A stretch of DNA of 64,000 bases. It comes from CAYZJV01 sp964473245 (GTDB lineage: Bacteria; Spirochaetota; Spirochaetia; Sphaerochaetales; Sphaerochaetaceae). Position numbers and translations under genes: made by a program. The stretch is from contig CAYYOL010000001.1 of assembly GCA_964473245.1 (NCBI GenBank), forward strand, positions 50,303-114,302, written 5' to 3'. Below the pieces are notes generated by a model. It ran no database searches, was not told the DNA's origin, and saw nothing but the letters and a program-made list of their open reading frames with translations. Shown here in pieces: positions 8,204 through 16,289 of the stretch; position 1 is the stretch's first letter; every line of letters starts with the position of its first letter.

Positions 8204-9355
8204 TTACACCGTCTGAAGTATTTTCTCAGATTTGAACAGACGGGCGACCATATAGGCACAGAGTCCAGCAAAGCCGATATTGGAGATCACAGTGAGCGAT
8301 ATATGCAACGGCTGGATCATTCCCATGAAACTCTCCTTCATCACAAATATGGTATTCACGATCGGAATGAGAAACAACAATACATTCGTAGTCGGATCCA
8401 TATACATGGTAGTCACGCCAACGAGAACCACAATCATGTACAACGGCATGACATAGGTGCTCCCCTCTTTCACACTTTTTGCCAGACTTCCGAGCAGTGC
8501 GACCACGGCGCCAGTGAAAAGTGCTACCGAAAGCAATACGGCGATGATCACAGCAAGCGAGGAGACGGCAAGCGATGCACCACGCATATCTGCAGGAAAG
8601 AAGAGATCAGAACCACTCGGAATCAGTATGGAGATCACAAGGCCAATGAATGTTGCGGCAGCCGAACAGATTGCCACAACTGATACGAAGAGAATCTTGC
8701 CCCAGGCGATTGATGTTCTTGGAACCTGATTCACCAAGAGAATGGCAAGACTCCCCCGCTCCTTCTCTCCACAGGTGGTATCCAGTCCTGCACTGATCGA
8801 TCCGGAAAATAGGAATATCATGAGAAAGTAGGGAACGAGCATAGCGAGAATGGATCCTCCCGATTGAACTGCCTCGGATGCGATATCGACCGATGTTACG
8901 GTGAGCGTACGCAGGTCAGAGAGTAAGAGCCCATGGTTTCCCAACAGCTTAGCGGCAAGGTTCTCTTGATAGGCCGACAGTGCGGAGATCACTTGCTGAT
9001 AAGCGAATTGTGTCTTCTGACTACTCGAATCGTAGGCGACTACAACCTGGCTCCGTATCCCAGGAACATAATTCTCGGGAAACCTTATGACAATATCAGC
9101 CTCGTTTGCATCTACGATACGATACTGCAGATGAGTATCAAGTTGTTCTAGGAATCCTTGATCGATGTTCCCTTCGATCGATATCGGATAAGTAGCGGAC
9201 CGAGCATCAGCTTCTATCGACTGGAGCACCGACCCCATTCCAACGAATATGATGGGCAGTACCAACAATGGCAGCAGGAACGTGGAGAACAGGGTTCTTC
9301 GATCCTTGAAGAAGTTTTTCAACTCCTTTTTGAAGATGATATAGGCATCACTCAT
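8204..9355 (-). CDS. ABC-2 type exporter permease (NatB-like)
   Basis: 383 aa. One N-terminal membrane helix (TLFSTFLLPLLVLPIIFVGMGSV), a large extracytoplasmic loop of ~150 residues, then about five helices in the C-terminal half (MLVPYFLMIFLFSG, FVSVVAICSAAATFIGL, VSSLAVIIAVLLSVALFTGAVVA, MPLYMIVVLVG, ISLTVISNIGFAGLCAYMV). This is the NatB/ABC-2 layout. The helix-3 region includes CGEKERGSLAILL, the motif that contacts the ATPase. The ATG at 9355 overlaps the end of the ATPase gene by 8 bases, a coupling arrangement. Sodium or drug export is a family-based guess. Confidence 0.87.
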   Translation of the reverse strand: MSDAYIIFKKELKNFFKDRRTLFSTFLLPLLVLPIIFVGMGSVLQSIEADARSATYPISIEGNIDQGFLEQLDTHLQYRIVDANEADIVIRFPENYVPGIRSQVVVAYDSSSQKTQFAYQQVISALSAYQENLAAKLLGNHGLLLSDLRTLTVTSVDIASEAVQSGGSILAMLVPYFLMIFLFSGSISAGLDTTCGEKERGSLAILLVNQVPRTSIAWGKILFVSVVAICSAAATFIGLVISILIPSGSDLFFPADMRGASLAVSSLAVIIAVLLSVALFTGAVVALLGSLAKSVKEGSTYVMPLYMIVVLVGVTTMYMDPTTNVLLFLIPIVNTIFVMKESFMGMIQPLHISLTVISNIGFAGLCAYMVARLFKSEKILQTV

Positions 9356-10094
9356 AGGCACCTCGATGGTCTGGTACCAGCGAGAAGAAGAGCGTTTCGA
9401 TATCGGGAACCTTATGAGACTCGAGCAATTCATGCACGGGCCCCTCACAGAGAAGTCTTCCATCGTAAATTATTCCGATTCGATCACACAATCTCTGTGC
9501 CTCTCCGAGTACATGTGTTGAGAGCACCACACATTTTCCGGCATTCTTTGCAGCTCGAATGAAATCTGATATCACCTTCACTGCAAGAACATCGAGGTTG
9601 CTCGTCGGTTCGTCGAAAATAATATTGTGTGGCTCATGAATTATGCTTACAGCCAAAGAAACCTTCTGCGTCATTCCACTTGAAAGTTTAGCTATAGGTG
9701 TATCAAGGTACTTCTCCATAGCGAAGTCCTTCGTTAATGCAACGATTCTCTCTTCGATAATCTGCGATGGCATGTGGTTCAGTCGACCAAAGAATCGCAA
9801 GAGTTCTCTGCACGAGAGCTGTCCCGCAAGCCGCATCTCTCCGGTAAGAAAGCCAATCGAATCGCGCACAAGGCGTCCTTCATTAACCACATCGTGTCCA
9901 TCGACCCAAACCATGCCGCTATCGGGTCGAAGCAGTGTTGCGATTGTTCTCAGCGTTGTCGTCTTCCCAGCTCCATTTGGCCCCAACAATCCGTAGACTT
10001 CACCATCTTTTGCTGTACAGGTGATCCCCTTCAGTACGAGCTTTCTGTTTTTTCGTTGTGCGTAGCTTTTGTGGAGGTCTTGTATGACTATCAT
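9348..10094 (-). CDS. ABC exporter ATP-binding protein (NatA-like)
   Basis: 248 aa nucleotide-binding subunit. Walker A GPNGAGKTT (~residue 38), signature LSSGMTQKVSLA (~138), Walker B NIIFDEPTSNLD (~158) and H-loop STHVL (~192) are all intact. The sequence resembles NatA/CcmA-type exporters rather than importers. It precedes its permease with an 8-base overlap and begins 10 nt after pdxA. The substrate is unknown. Confidence 0.92.
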   Translation of the reverse strand: MIVIQDLHKSYAQRKNRKLVLKGITCTAKDGEVYGLLGPNGAGKTTTLRTIATLLRPDSGMVWVDGHDVVNEGRLVRDSIGFLTGEMRLAGQLSCRELLRFFGRLNHMPSQIIEERIVALTKDFAMEKYLDTPIAKLSSGMTQKVSLAVSIIHEPHNIIFDEPTSNLDVLAVKVISDFIRAAKNAGKCVVLSTHVLGEAQRLCDRIGIIYDGRLLCEGPVHELLESHKVPDIETLFFSLVPDHRGAYE

Positions 10095-10104
10095 CTACTC
10101 GACC

Positions 10105-11127
10105 TTAAAAACTTGTCTGCTTGCCAAGCAGGTAGCGTATCGCAACACGAATCGCCTCAACCATGCTAACTTCAGAGGCGATTCCTTTTCCAGCAATGTC
10201 AAATGCGGTACCATGGTCGACACTCGTCCTAAGGAATGGAAGGGCCCAGGTAACTGAAATGGTTCGATCGAAGTCGAGAGTTTTAGCTGCAATATGGCCC
10301 TGATCATGATAGAGACTCAGCACTGCTCGATAGCGTCCGATCTTTGCGAGATGAAACACTGAATCTGCCCCCACAGGTCCTTCGACAAGCATTCCTTCGA
10401 GCCGGGCTCGTTCAATTGCTGGAATGATAGCCATCTGTTCTTCATCGCCGAACAGTCCATGTTCTCCACCATGAGGATTCAAAGCAGCAACGACAAATGG
10501 AAGATTCTGATCGAACGAACTGGTTTGTGTGAGCTTGTAGCACTCTTTGATAGAGCGGTAGACCCGCTCCTCGGTAACAACATCGCAAGCTTGCCTTAAA
10601 CTAAGATGACGGGTCATAAAGAATATTCTCAACCCAAGGGTTTCGAACATGGTGACAGGCGCAGGGCTTCCGGTAAGTTCTCCCAATATTTCAGTATGCC
10701 CAATCGAGTGTACGCCCGCTGCTCGCAACGACTCCTTATGGAGTGGTGGTGTGACTACTGCATCGCTTATATGTGACTGTGTGAGCCGTACTGCAGCGGA
10801 AATCGCATCGTATGCCGCCTTGCCACACATACCATCGATCTCTCCGTAGGTGAAAGTTGCGAGATCCACGAGAGGCATATCGTAGAGAATAGTTTCCTGG
10901 CTCTCTGTGATAGCCTGCCGGCATGCTACATCGGTCGACACCACAGCCGTAAAGGGGTCTCCAAGGGCACAATCGGATGCAGTTTTCTCCAGCAGACTCC
11001 GATCACCAAGAACGATAACTGTGGCTTTCTTGCTGTGTACACCGTGTGCAAGCGCTTTTAGGACAATCTCGGGACCAATCCCAGCTGGATCTCCCATCGG
11101 TACGGCAAGAACAGGTTTTTTCATCAT
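10105..11127 (-). CDS. pdxA: 4-hydroxythreonine-4-phosphate dehydrogenase family (PdxA)
   Basis: 340 aa, full length. MGDPAGIGPEIVLKAL at the N-terminus, TPLHKESLRAAG in the middle, GHTEIL, NPHGGEHGLFG, and YHDQGHIAAKTL (metal/substrate residues) identify the PdxA/PdxA2 family. PdxA makes pyridoxal 5'-phosphate precursors; PdxA2 relatives oxidise phosphorylated threonate/erythronate. No pdxJ or four-carbon-acid kinase is adjacent, so the exact reaction is open. Two tandem ATGs (11127, 11124) follow AAGGAG by about 10-13 nt. The frame extends further upstream without any start signal. A 387-bp structured region precedes it. Confidence 0.9.
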   Translation of the reverse strand: MMKKPVLAVPMGDPAGIGPEIVLKALAHGVHSKKATVIVLGDRSLLEKTASDCALGDPFTAVVSTDVACRQAITESQETILYDMPLVDLATFTYGEIDGMCGKAAYDAISAAVRLTQSHISDAVVTPPLHKESLRAAGVHSIGHTEILGELTGSPAPVTMFETLGLRIFFMTRHLSLRQACDVVTEERVYRSIKECYKLTQTSSFDQNLPFVVAALNPHGGEHGLFGDEEQMAIIPAIERARLEGMLVEGPVGADSVFHLAKIGRYRAVLSLYHDQGHIAAKTLDFDRTISVTWALPFLRTSVDHGTAFDIAGKGIASEVSMVEAIRVAIRYLLGKQTSF

Positions 11128-11453
11128 GAATCGGATTCTCCTTGCACCGAAACTATACCAACTGTACCCAGTGAACGCAAGAGAATGAATGGTATGCAAG
11201 CAAGCTTTCGTTTCCGGCACTTGTTCGGCAAAGTGACCACTTCGTGGTCCCACTGCTCTCACTCCGTTTGGAAATCGTTACCCAAGGGCAAGAGGCGGAC
11301 CCTGGAGGCTTCGCCTCCGCTGCCGCCCCAAGGGGCGGGGTATCTCCCCATACGTTTCCTGCACTCTCTCGGTAATGGATCAATAGTGATTGTTCCGCTA
11401 CCCTCGTTTCGTTGGGAAATCAAAAAACCTCGTGCACTCGATAAGAAACCCGA
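11128..11453. other. Gene-free region with three GC-rich hairpins
   Basis: No supported gene. Three short perfect hairpins lie in about 100 bp: GACCAC-TTC-GTGGTC (11235-11249), GGAGGC-TTC-GCCTCC (11304-11318) and CCGCCCC-AA-GGGGCGG (11323-11338). Next to the first, CACTT and AAGTG segments can form a fourth on the minus strand. On the minus strand this would be the pdxA leader; it could also be an independent small RNA. It did not match by eye the cobalamin, TPP, glycine or T-box cores, nor SRP RNA, RNase P RNA or tmRNA. Confidence 0.5.
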
Positions 11454-11482
11454 TTGACAGATGGTTTCTTCTCGCCTACTGT
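11454..11482 (+). promoter_or_regulatory. Sigma-70-type promoter for the acidic small protein
   Basis: TTGACA (11454-11459), 17-nt spacer, TACTGT (11477-11482). Transcription would begin near 11489, which rules out the upstream in-frame start at 11461 and fixes the gene start at 11515. Confidence 0.7.
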
Positions 11483-11514
11483 GTACGTATCGGTTCCTGA
11501 GAGGGGGGTTTGCC

Positions 11515-11793
11515 ATGAAATATCAAGACGAAGATGCATGGGAAGAGAAATACTTCGATGATGATATCGAAGATGAAGAAGAGTACGAACTCGATGATGA
11601 TTTCGACCCGAACGAACTCAGGGAAGACGATGACTATGATCAGTTCGAGGACGAAGACGATGATGATCTCGATGGATTCTTTCTTGACGATGAAGAGACG
11701 GAAGTGATCGAAGAGGACGATGATGACGACGATCTGCTCTTCGGAGACGATAATCTTGCAGATGATGAAGAGGAAGACCCATTCGATTTCTGA
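11515..11793 (+). CDS. Very acidic small protein of unknown function
   Basis: 92 aa, more than half Asp or Glu, with few hydrophobic residues (Phe, Leu, Tyr) spread at intervals and a FDPNELR segment. No signal peptide, Cys or known motif. The GGGGGG-type Shine-Dalgarno lies 6 nt before the ATG; a good promoter is upstream and a strong terminator downstream, so it is a monocistronic, genuinely expressed unit. The protein is probably disordered; it could chelate cations, act as a chaperone-like polyanion or mimic nucleic acid. None of these is shown by the sequence. Confidence 0.75.
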   Translation: MKYQDEDAWEEKYFDDDIEDEEEYELDDDFDPNELREDDDYDQFEDEDDDDLDGFFLDDEETEVIEEDDDDDDLLFGDDNLADDEEEDPFDF

Positions 11794-11820
11794 TTGAATT
11801 GCTCAACGCTACATCTGATG

Positions 11821-11858
11821 ATAACCTGCTATGGACTGTGTCCGGCAGGTTATTTTTA
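11821..11858 (+). terminator. Rho-independent terminator after the acidic protein gene
   Basis: Perfect 9-bp stem ATAACCTGC (11821-11829) / GCAGGTTAT (11845-11853) followed by a T-run (11853-11857). Confidence 0.85.
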
Positions 11859-11896
11859 ATTCTGAGAAAAAAGTGAAGAAAATCAGCATGTTACTA

Positions 11897-11925
11897 TTTA
11901 CAGAAACACGGCAATGCTGTACAGT
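11897..11925 (+). promoter_or_regulatory. Promoter of first ABC binding-protein gene
   Basis: TTTACA (11897-11902), 17-nt spacer, TACAGT (11920-11925). It has the same -35 sequence and spacing as the promoter of the second binding protein at 13001. Confidence 0.65.
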
Positions 11926-11949
11926 CCCCCGTATACACGGAGGATTACT

Positions 11950-12960
11950 ATGCATAGAAACAAAATTAGATTACTGTCTCTAATTTTCTGTACTACCCTG
12001 CTTGCTTCGCTAGGAGCAGCTGGCCAACAGGAGCAGCCTGAGGAGCAACAATTCCGAATTGGCGTATCAAAGATTGTGACACACCCTGCGCTCGATGCGA
12101 TAGAACAGGGAATGACGGACTATCTGAGTGAACAAGGGTTCTCTATTCGATACGACTCGCAGAGTGCGAATGGAGATATTTCGACTGCAGCCTCCATTGC
12201 TCAGAAATTCAAAGCCGACAAATCGGATCTCGTGGTTGGTATCGGAACACCAGTGGCGCAGGCGCTGGCCAATGTGTTTTCCGAGACTCCAGTGGTGTTT
12301 GGCGGAATAACCGATCCCCTAGAAGCTGGTCTGGTTCCGACCTACGAACCGAACGATGGTAATGTAGGTGGAGTATCCGACAAGAATCCTGTTTTCGATC
12401 AGATAAAGCTGTTTTCTGAGCTGACAGGAGCACAGACCATTGGTATCGTCTATACCAGTGGAGAAGCAAACGGAGTTCAATTGAAGGATATGGTGGAATC
12501 TGCGACGAAAGAACTCGATCTTGGTTTCGTTGCAGCAGGCGTTTCGAATTCCGCGGAAGTGAAATCTGCGATACTCTCCATAGCGAGTCGAATCGATGGA
12601 CTGTATGTGGGGACGGACAATACAGTAGTTTCAGCGATAAGTAGCTTGGGAGAGGTGTGCAAGGAGCAGGGAATTCCGCTGTTCACAGCTGATCCAACCA
12701 GTGCGGTCGATCTCGACTATTTCATGGTATGGGGATTCAACTACTATAAACACGGAAGAAAAACTGGGGAGGCTGTGGCTCAGGTCCTACGCAATGAGAA
12801 ACAAGCTGGAGAACTTGGTACGATATTCATCACCGATCCTACGGAATTCGAACTCTGGTTCAATCTCGACCGGGCACGAGCGTTGGGCATCTCCATTCCA
12901 CAGGAGTTGATAGCCGGTGCTGCGGTCATTCATGACCAGGGAGAACGGATCACGCGCTGA
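11950..12960 (+). CDS. ABC importer substrate-binding protein, first paralogue
   Basis: 336 aa periplasmic binding protein of the ABC_sub_bind (TrpX-like) family. N-terminal signal peptide (LLSLIFCTTLLASLGAAG) without a lipobox Cys, then IGVSKIVTHPALDAIEQGM, GIGTPVAQALANVF and GIVYTSGEANGV, all typical. The ATG at 11950 has GGAGGA 5 nt upstream. It is clearly paralogous to the next gene over the whole length (TPVVF, DPTEFELWFNLD, YGFNYY-type segments). Family members bind tryptophan or other small aromatic/nucleoside-like ligands; the ligand here is not known. Confidence 0.9.
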   Translation: MHRNKIRLLSLIFCTTLLASLGAAGQQEQPEEQQFRIGVSKIVTHPALDAIEQGMTDYLSEQGFSIRYDSQSANGDISTAASIAQKFKADKSDLVVGIGTPVAQALANVFSETPVVFGGITDPLEAGLVPTYEPNDGNVGGVSDKNPVFDQIKLFSELTGAQTIGIVYTSGEANGVQLKDMVESATKELDLGFVAAGVSNSAEVKSAILSIASRIDGLYVGTDNTVVSAISSLGEVCKEQGIPLFTADPTSAVDLDYFMVWGFNYYKHGRKTGEAVAQVLRNEKQAGELGTIFITDPTEFELWFNLDRARALGISIPQELIAGAAVIHDQGERITR

Positions 12961-12975
12961 ATAATGGCCGTATCT

Positions 12976-12995
12976 TTATGCATTATTATGCATAA
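12976..12995. promoter_or_regulatory. Perfect inverted repeat, candidate operator
   Basis: TTATGCAT-TATT-ATGCATAA, 8-bp arms with a 4-bp spacer, ending 5 bp upstream of the -35 box for the second binding-protein gene. Its symmetry and position suit a dimeric regulator. It is not followed by a T-run, so it is not a terminator. Confidence 0.55.
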
Positions 12996-13000
12996 CCATC

Positions 13001-13029
13001 TTTACAAAAACCAACGGTCGTTCTATAGT
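13001..13029 (+). promoter_or_regulatory. Promoter of second binding protein / permease / ATPase
   Basis: TTTACA (13001-13006), 17-nt spacer, TATAGT (13024-13029). A shorter symmetric element, AACG-GT-CGTT (13013-13022), lies in the spacer. Confidence 0.75.
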
Positions 13030-13060
13030 GACGGACAACCCACACCCGAAGGAGCTTTGT

Positions 13061-14062
13061 ATGAAGAGAGCTAGTATCTTAGTATTGTTGACACTCGTAC
13101 TTGCGACGCCACTGTTCGCAGCAGGAGCGCAAGAGGCTGCACCCAAATCCGAACCCCTGATCGGCGTTTCCAAATTTCTCGCTCACCCTGCTCTCGATGC
13201 AGTCGAAAGCGGAATGCAGGACTATCTGAAATCGGTCGGAAAAAGTGTGAGATACGATTTCCAGAATGCCAATGCAGATGTCTCAGCTTCGGCTCAGATC
13301 GCACAGAAGTTCAAGGCTGATCGTGTTGATATCGCTGTCGGTATCGCCACCCCCACAGCCCAGGCTCTGGTGAATGTTTTCCCTGAAACTCCAGTTGTAT
13401 TTTCAGCAGTCACCGACCCACTTGGAGCAGGATTGGTCACTACCTATGATACTCCCTATGCAGAGAACACAACCGGTGTCTCCGACATGAACCCTGTCGA
13501 CGCTCAGATCGAGCTGCTCGCTCGTGTAACCGGCGCGAAGGTCATTGGAAATGTATATGCCAGTGGTGAGGCAAACGGCGTAACGCTCATGGAACAGGCA
13601 AAGGCAGCTACCGAAAAACTCGGACTGCAGTTCGTTACTGCGGCAGTTTCCAACACGGCAGAGGTCATGCAGGCAACCCAGTCCATCATCGGCCGTGTGG
13701 ATGCACTTTACATTGCCACCGACAACACAGTAATTTCTGCTCTCCCCTCGGTAGACGATGTTGCTTACAAGGCTCAAGTACCCGTTATGGCAGCAGACCC
13801 ATCCAATGTCGATGGACTCAACGTTCTGGTTGCATGGGGCTTTGATTACTATAAGATCGGTCTTGCCACTGGAGAGATTGTCTCGCAACTGCTCGATGGC
13901 AAGAAGCCTGGTGAAATTGGAACCGTGTTCCTCACCGATCCTGCCGACTTTGAACTCTGGTTTAATCTTGACGTAGCTGCGGATTTAGGGATTACTATAT
14001 CCGAAGAGTTGAAGAGCTCAGCGGCAGTGCTTATTCAGGACGGCCAAAAAATCGTAAACTAG
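13061..14062 (+). CDS. ABC importer substrate-binding protein, second paralogue
   Basis: 333 aa, same family and layout as the gene before it. Signal peptide (ASILVLLTLVLATPLFAAGAQ) without a lipobox, then IGVSKFLAHPALDAVESGM and DPADFELWFNLDVAADLGI. The ATG at 13061 has AAGGAG 7 nt upstream. It has its own promoter and is followed 9 nt later by the permease, so this copy is likely the main partner of the transporter and the first copy an alternative receptor with different specificity or timing. Confidence 0.9.
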   Translation: MKRASILVLLTLVLATPLFAAGAQEAAPKSEPLIGVSKFLAHPALDAVESGMQDYLKSVGKSVRYDFQNANADVSASAQIAQKFKADRVDIAVGIATPTAQALVNVFPETPVVFSAVTDPLGAGLVTTYDTPYAENTTGVSDMNPVDAQIELLARVTGAKVIGNVYASGEANGVTLMEQAKAATEKLGLQFVTAAVSNTAEVMQATQSIIGRVDALYIATDNTVISALPSVDDVAYKAQVPVMAADPSNVDGLNVLVAWGFDYYKIGLATGEIVSQLLDGKKPGEIGTVFLTDPADFELWFNLDVAADLGITISEELKSSAAVLIQDGQKIVN

Positions 14063-14071
14063 GACGTATCG

Positions 14072-15031
14072 ATGTTAGAAGGAATTTTTGTTGATGGATT
14101 GATTTTTTCCATCATGGTGATCGGAGTGCTGATATCCTACAGGATTCTGGACTTTGCCGATCTGACCTGCGACGGCTCCTTTGCAACAGGAGCCGCCGTA
14201 GCGACTATGGCAATTGTGCAAGGACTAGGGCTGGCGACAGCCCTTTTACTTGCGCTCGTTTCGGGAGCAGTGGCTGGTGTGGTTACCGCGACCATCCACA
14301 ATCGATTGAAGGTGCCGGGACTATTAGCCGGTATTCTGACCATGACCATGCTCTACTCCATCAATATTCGCATACTCGGAGGCAGAGCGAATGTTCCACT
14401 GTTGAGAACAACCACACTGTATACCAAGTTCCCTCAGATTTTCAGTATGCTCAGTACCTCTTGGGCTCTGTTGGCCGGAACCCTGATCATCGTGATGGTG
14501 GTGAAATTCATCATCGACATATTCTTCCGTACCGACCTCGGAATTGCAATTGGTGCCCTGGGAAGTAATGAACAGATGATCATTAGCATGGGTATGGATC
14601 CGAAACTACTCAAGGTGATCGGCATGGCACTCTCGAACGGTCTCATTGCCCTCTCTGGAGGACTGTTAGCTCAGTACCAGGGATTTGCCGATGCAAACCT
14701 AGGCCAGGGAATGGTGGTTCAGGGACTTGCAGCGATCATGATTGGAGAATTCCTGTTCGATAGCAACAAGATCTCCCTCATAACACTCAGGGTTGTATTC
14801 GGAGCAATCATCTACAAGGCACTCATGTTCCTTGGACGCTACTACGGATACTATATCAATCTTACACCGAGCGACCTCAAACTCCTCACTGGTATTCTTG
14901 TCATCGTTTCACTTATCGTTGCACAGACACGTAGTGCAGCATCCAGTGCCGATGCACGAAAGAAGGCTCTGAGGAGGAACAAGGCGCGGAGAGAGGCTGA
15001 ACAGAAGGAGGCCAATCATGCTAACGATTGA
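14072..15031 (+). CDS. ABC importer permease (TrpY-like, branched-chain permease superfamily)
   Basis: 319 aa with about eight to nine hydrophobic helices, from FVDGLIFSIMVIGVLISY through LLTGILVIVSLIVAQT. The conserved loop GIAIGALGSNEQMIISMGMDP and the segment GLIALSGGLLAQYQGFADANLGQGM identify the permease paired with ABC_sub_bind receptors. A basic, hydrophilic tail (ARKKALRRNKARREAEQ) ends the protein. Its last 14 bases overlap the ATPase start. Confidence 0.9.
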   Translation: MLEGIFVDGLIFSIMVIGVLISYRILDFADLTCDGSFATGAAVATMAIVQGLGLATALLLALVSGAVAGVVTATIHNRLKVPGLLAGILTMTMLYSINIRILGGRANVPLLRTTTLYTKFPQIFSMLSTSWALLAGTLIIVMVVKFIIDIFFRTDLGIAIGALGSNEQMIISMGMDPKLLKVIGMALSNGLIALSGGLLAQYQGFADANLGQGMVVQGLAAIMIGEFLFDSNKISLITLRVVFGAIIYKALMFLGRYYGYYINLTPSDLKLLTGILVIVSLIVAQTRSAASSADARKKALRRNKARREAEQKEANHAND

Positions 15032-15812
15032 ACAGGTCTCCAAGGTATTCTACCCGGGGACAGTGAATGAAAAGACAGCGATCGAGTATCTGAATCTCAC
15101 CGTGAAGGATGGAGACTTCATCACCGTGGTGGGAAGCAACGGATCTGGTAAGAGCACGTTGTTCAACCTGATTGCCGGAACGTACCCGGTGACTGGCGGT
15201 AGTATAGTTTTGAATGACAAGGATGTAACTAATACTCCAGAATTCAGGCGTGCCTTTACCATTGGGCGAATTTTCCAGGATCCTACCAAGGGCACAGCAG
15301 CGAAAATGTCCATAGAGGACAACATGGTCACTGCGCTACATAAAGGTATGAAAGGACTCAAGATATCGCTCAATGCAAAAGTGCGAGAAGAGTTCAAGAA
15401 AGAGCTCAGTCAGCTGCATATGGGGTTGGAAGATCGACTGAAAGATAATGTCGGACTGCTGTCAGGTGGACAGCGACAAGCACTTACGCTCCTCATGACG
15501 GTTCTCAGCAGACCACAGATGCTCCTGCTCGATGAACATACCGCCGCACTTGATCCAAGAAATGCTCAGATTGTCATGGACCTTACCACTAAGTTCATAA
15601 ATCAGTACAAGTTGACTTCTCTCATGGTCACACACAACATGCAACATGCGATCGATTTCGGCAATAGATTGATCATGATGGATGAAGGAAAGATCATTCT
15701 CGATCTTACAGCTGAAGAGAAACAGTCGCTGACTGTTCCCAAGCTTGTGCAGAAATTCAAGTCGATCAAAAATAAGGAGTATGCATCGGACGAAGATCTT
15801 CTGGTCACCTGA
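15018..15812 (+). CDS. ABC importer ATP-binding protein (TrpZ-like)
   Basis: 264 aa. Walker A GSNGSGKST (~residue 40), signature LSGGQRQALTL (~147), Walker B MLLLDEHTAALDP (~168; DEHT instead of DEPT, as usual for this subfamily) and H-loop VTHNM (~200). GGAGG precedes the ATG inside the permease gene. It completes a full importer: two receptors, one permease, one ATPase. Confidence 0.93.
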   Translation: MLTIEQVSKVFYPGTVNEKTAIEYLNLTVKDGDFITVVGSNGSGKSTLFNLIAGTYPVTGGSIVLNDKDVTNTPEFRRAFTIGRIFQDPTKGTAAKMSIEDNMVTALHKGMKGLKISLNAKVREEFKKELSQLHMGLEDRLKDNVGLLSGGQRQALTLLMTVLSRPQMLLLDEHTAALDPRNAQIVMDLTTKFINQYKLTSLMVTHNMQHAIDFGNRLIMMDEGKIILDLTAEEKQSLTVPKLVQKFKSIKNKEYASDEDLLVT

Positions 15813-15852
15813 TGCGCGTCTTTAGCCCCTCTTTACCACCCCCTTATGGGAA

Positions 15853-15884
15853 AACGCCCCGGGAATCCTCTTCCACGGGGCGTT
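15853..15884 (-). terminator. Terminator between convergent transporter and rsfS operons
   Basis: Perfect 9-bp stem AACGCCCCG (15853-15861) / CGGGGCGTT (15876-15884). Read on the minus strand it is followed by TTTTCCC, so it best ends the rsfS operon; the stem may also stop plus-strand transcripts from the ABC operon. Confidence 0.7.
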
Positions 15885-15908
15885 CGACTATCTCGAGAAT
15901 AGACGAGA

Positions 15909-16289
15909 TCAACGTTTTTCCGATTGCTCGAGAATCGCCATGAAATCGATCTTCTCTCCGGTGTGCCAGAGCTTTTCAAGTGCATAGAACTCACGCAGTT
16001 CTGCACTCATGAGGTGTATCACGATACTACCACAGTCGATCAACTCCCACCCATCGCCGGCAACGCTCTTGTGTCTGTTCAGTACATGCACGTCGCGATC
16101 TGCGAGGAATCCCCACAATTCACGGGTGACACCTTTCAGATGTCCGAGACTATTCACCGTGGCAACGATAAAACAATCCGCCCACCCCGACTGCTCGGAC
16201 ACATCGATGACCACAGGATCGACACCTTTGTGATCCGATATAAATCCGGCAATATCGGCAGCCAACAGTTTTGTCGTTTCATCTAACAT
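15909..16289 (-). CDS. rsfS: Ribosomal silencing factor RsfS (Iojap family)
   Basis: 126 aa. It binds ribosomal protein L14 and blocks subunit joining under starvation. Family marks: DVSEQSGWADCFIVATVNSLGHLKGV, then GWELIDCGSIVIHLMSAELREFYALEKLW. The start is placed at the ATG at 16289, 9 nt after GGAG; the TTG at 16298 abuts the Shine-Dalgarno and is unlikely. It overlaps the lipoprotein gene by 11 bases and ends the obg-nadD-yqeK operon, a usual place for rsfS. Confidence 0.94.
   Translation of the reverse strand: MLDETTKLLAADIAGFISDHKGVDPVVIDVSEQSGWADCFIVATVNSLGHLKGVTRELWGFLADRDVHVLNRHKSVAGDGWELIDCGSIVIHLMSAELREFYALEKLWHTGEKIDFMAILEQSEKR

Noticed and set aside
11128..11453. Cobalamin riboswitch upstream of the pdxA-cobO run
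   Set aside because: No B12-box (GCCACTG / AGCCAGGAGACC-like core) found on either strand.
12976..12995. Palindrome as a terminator of the first binding-protein gene
   Set aside because: AT-rich stem with no T-run after it; it sits at a promoter instead.
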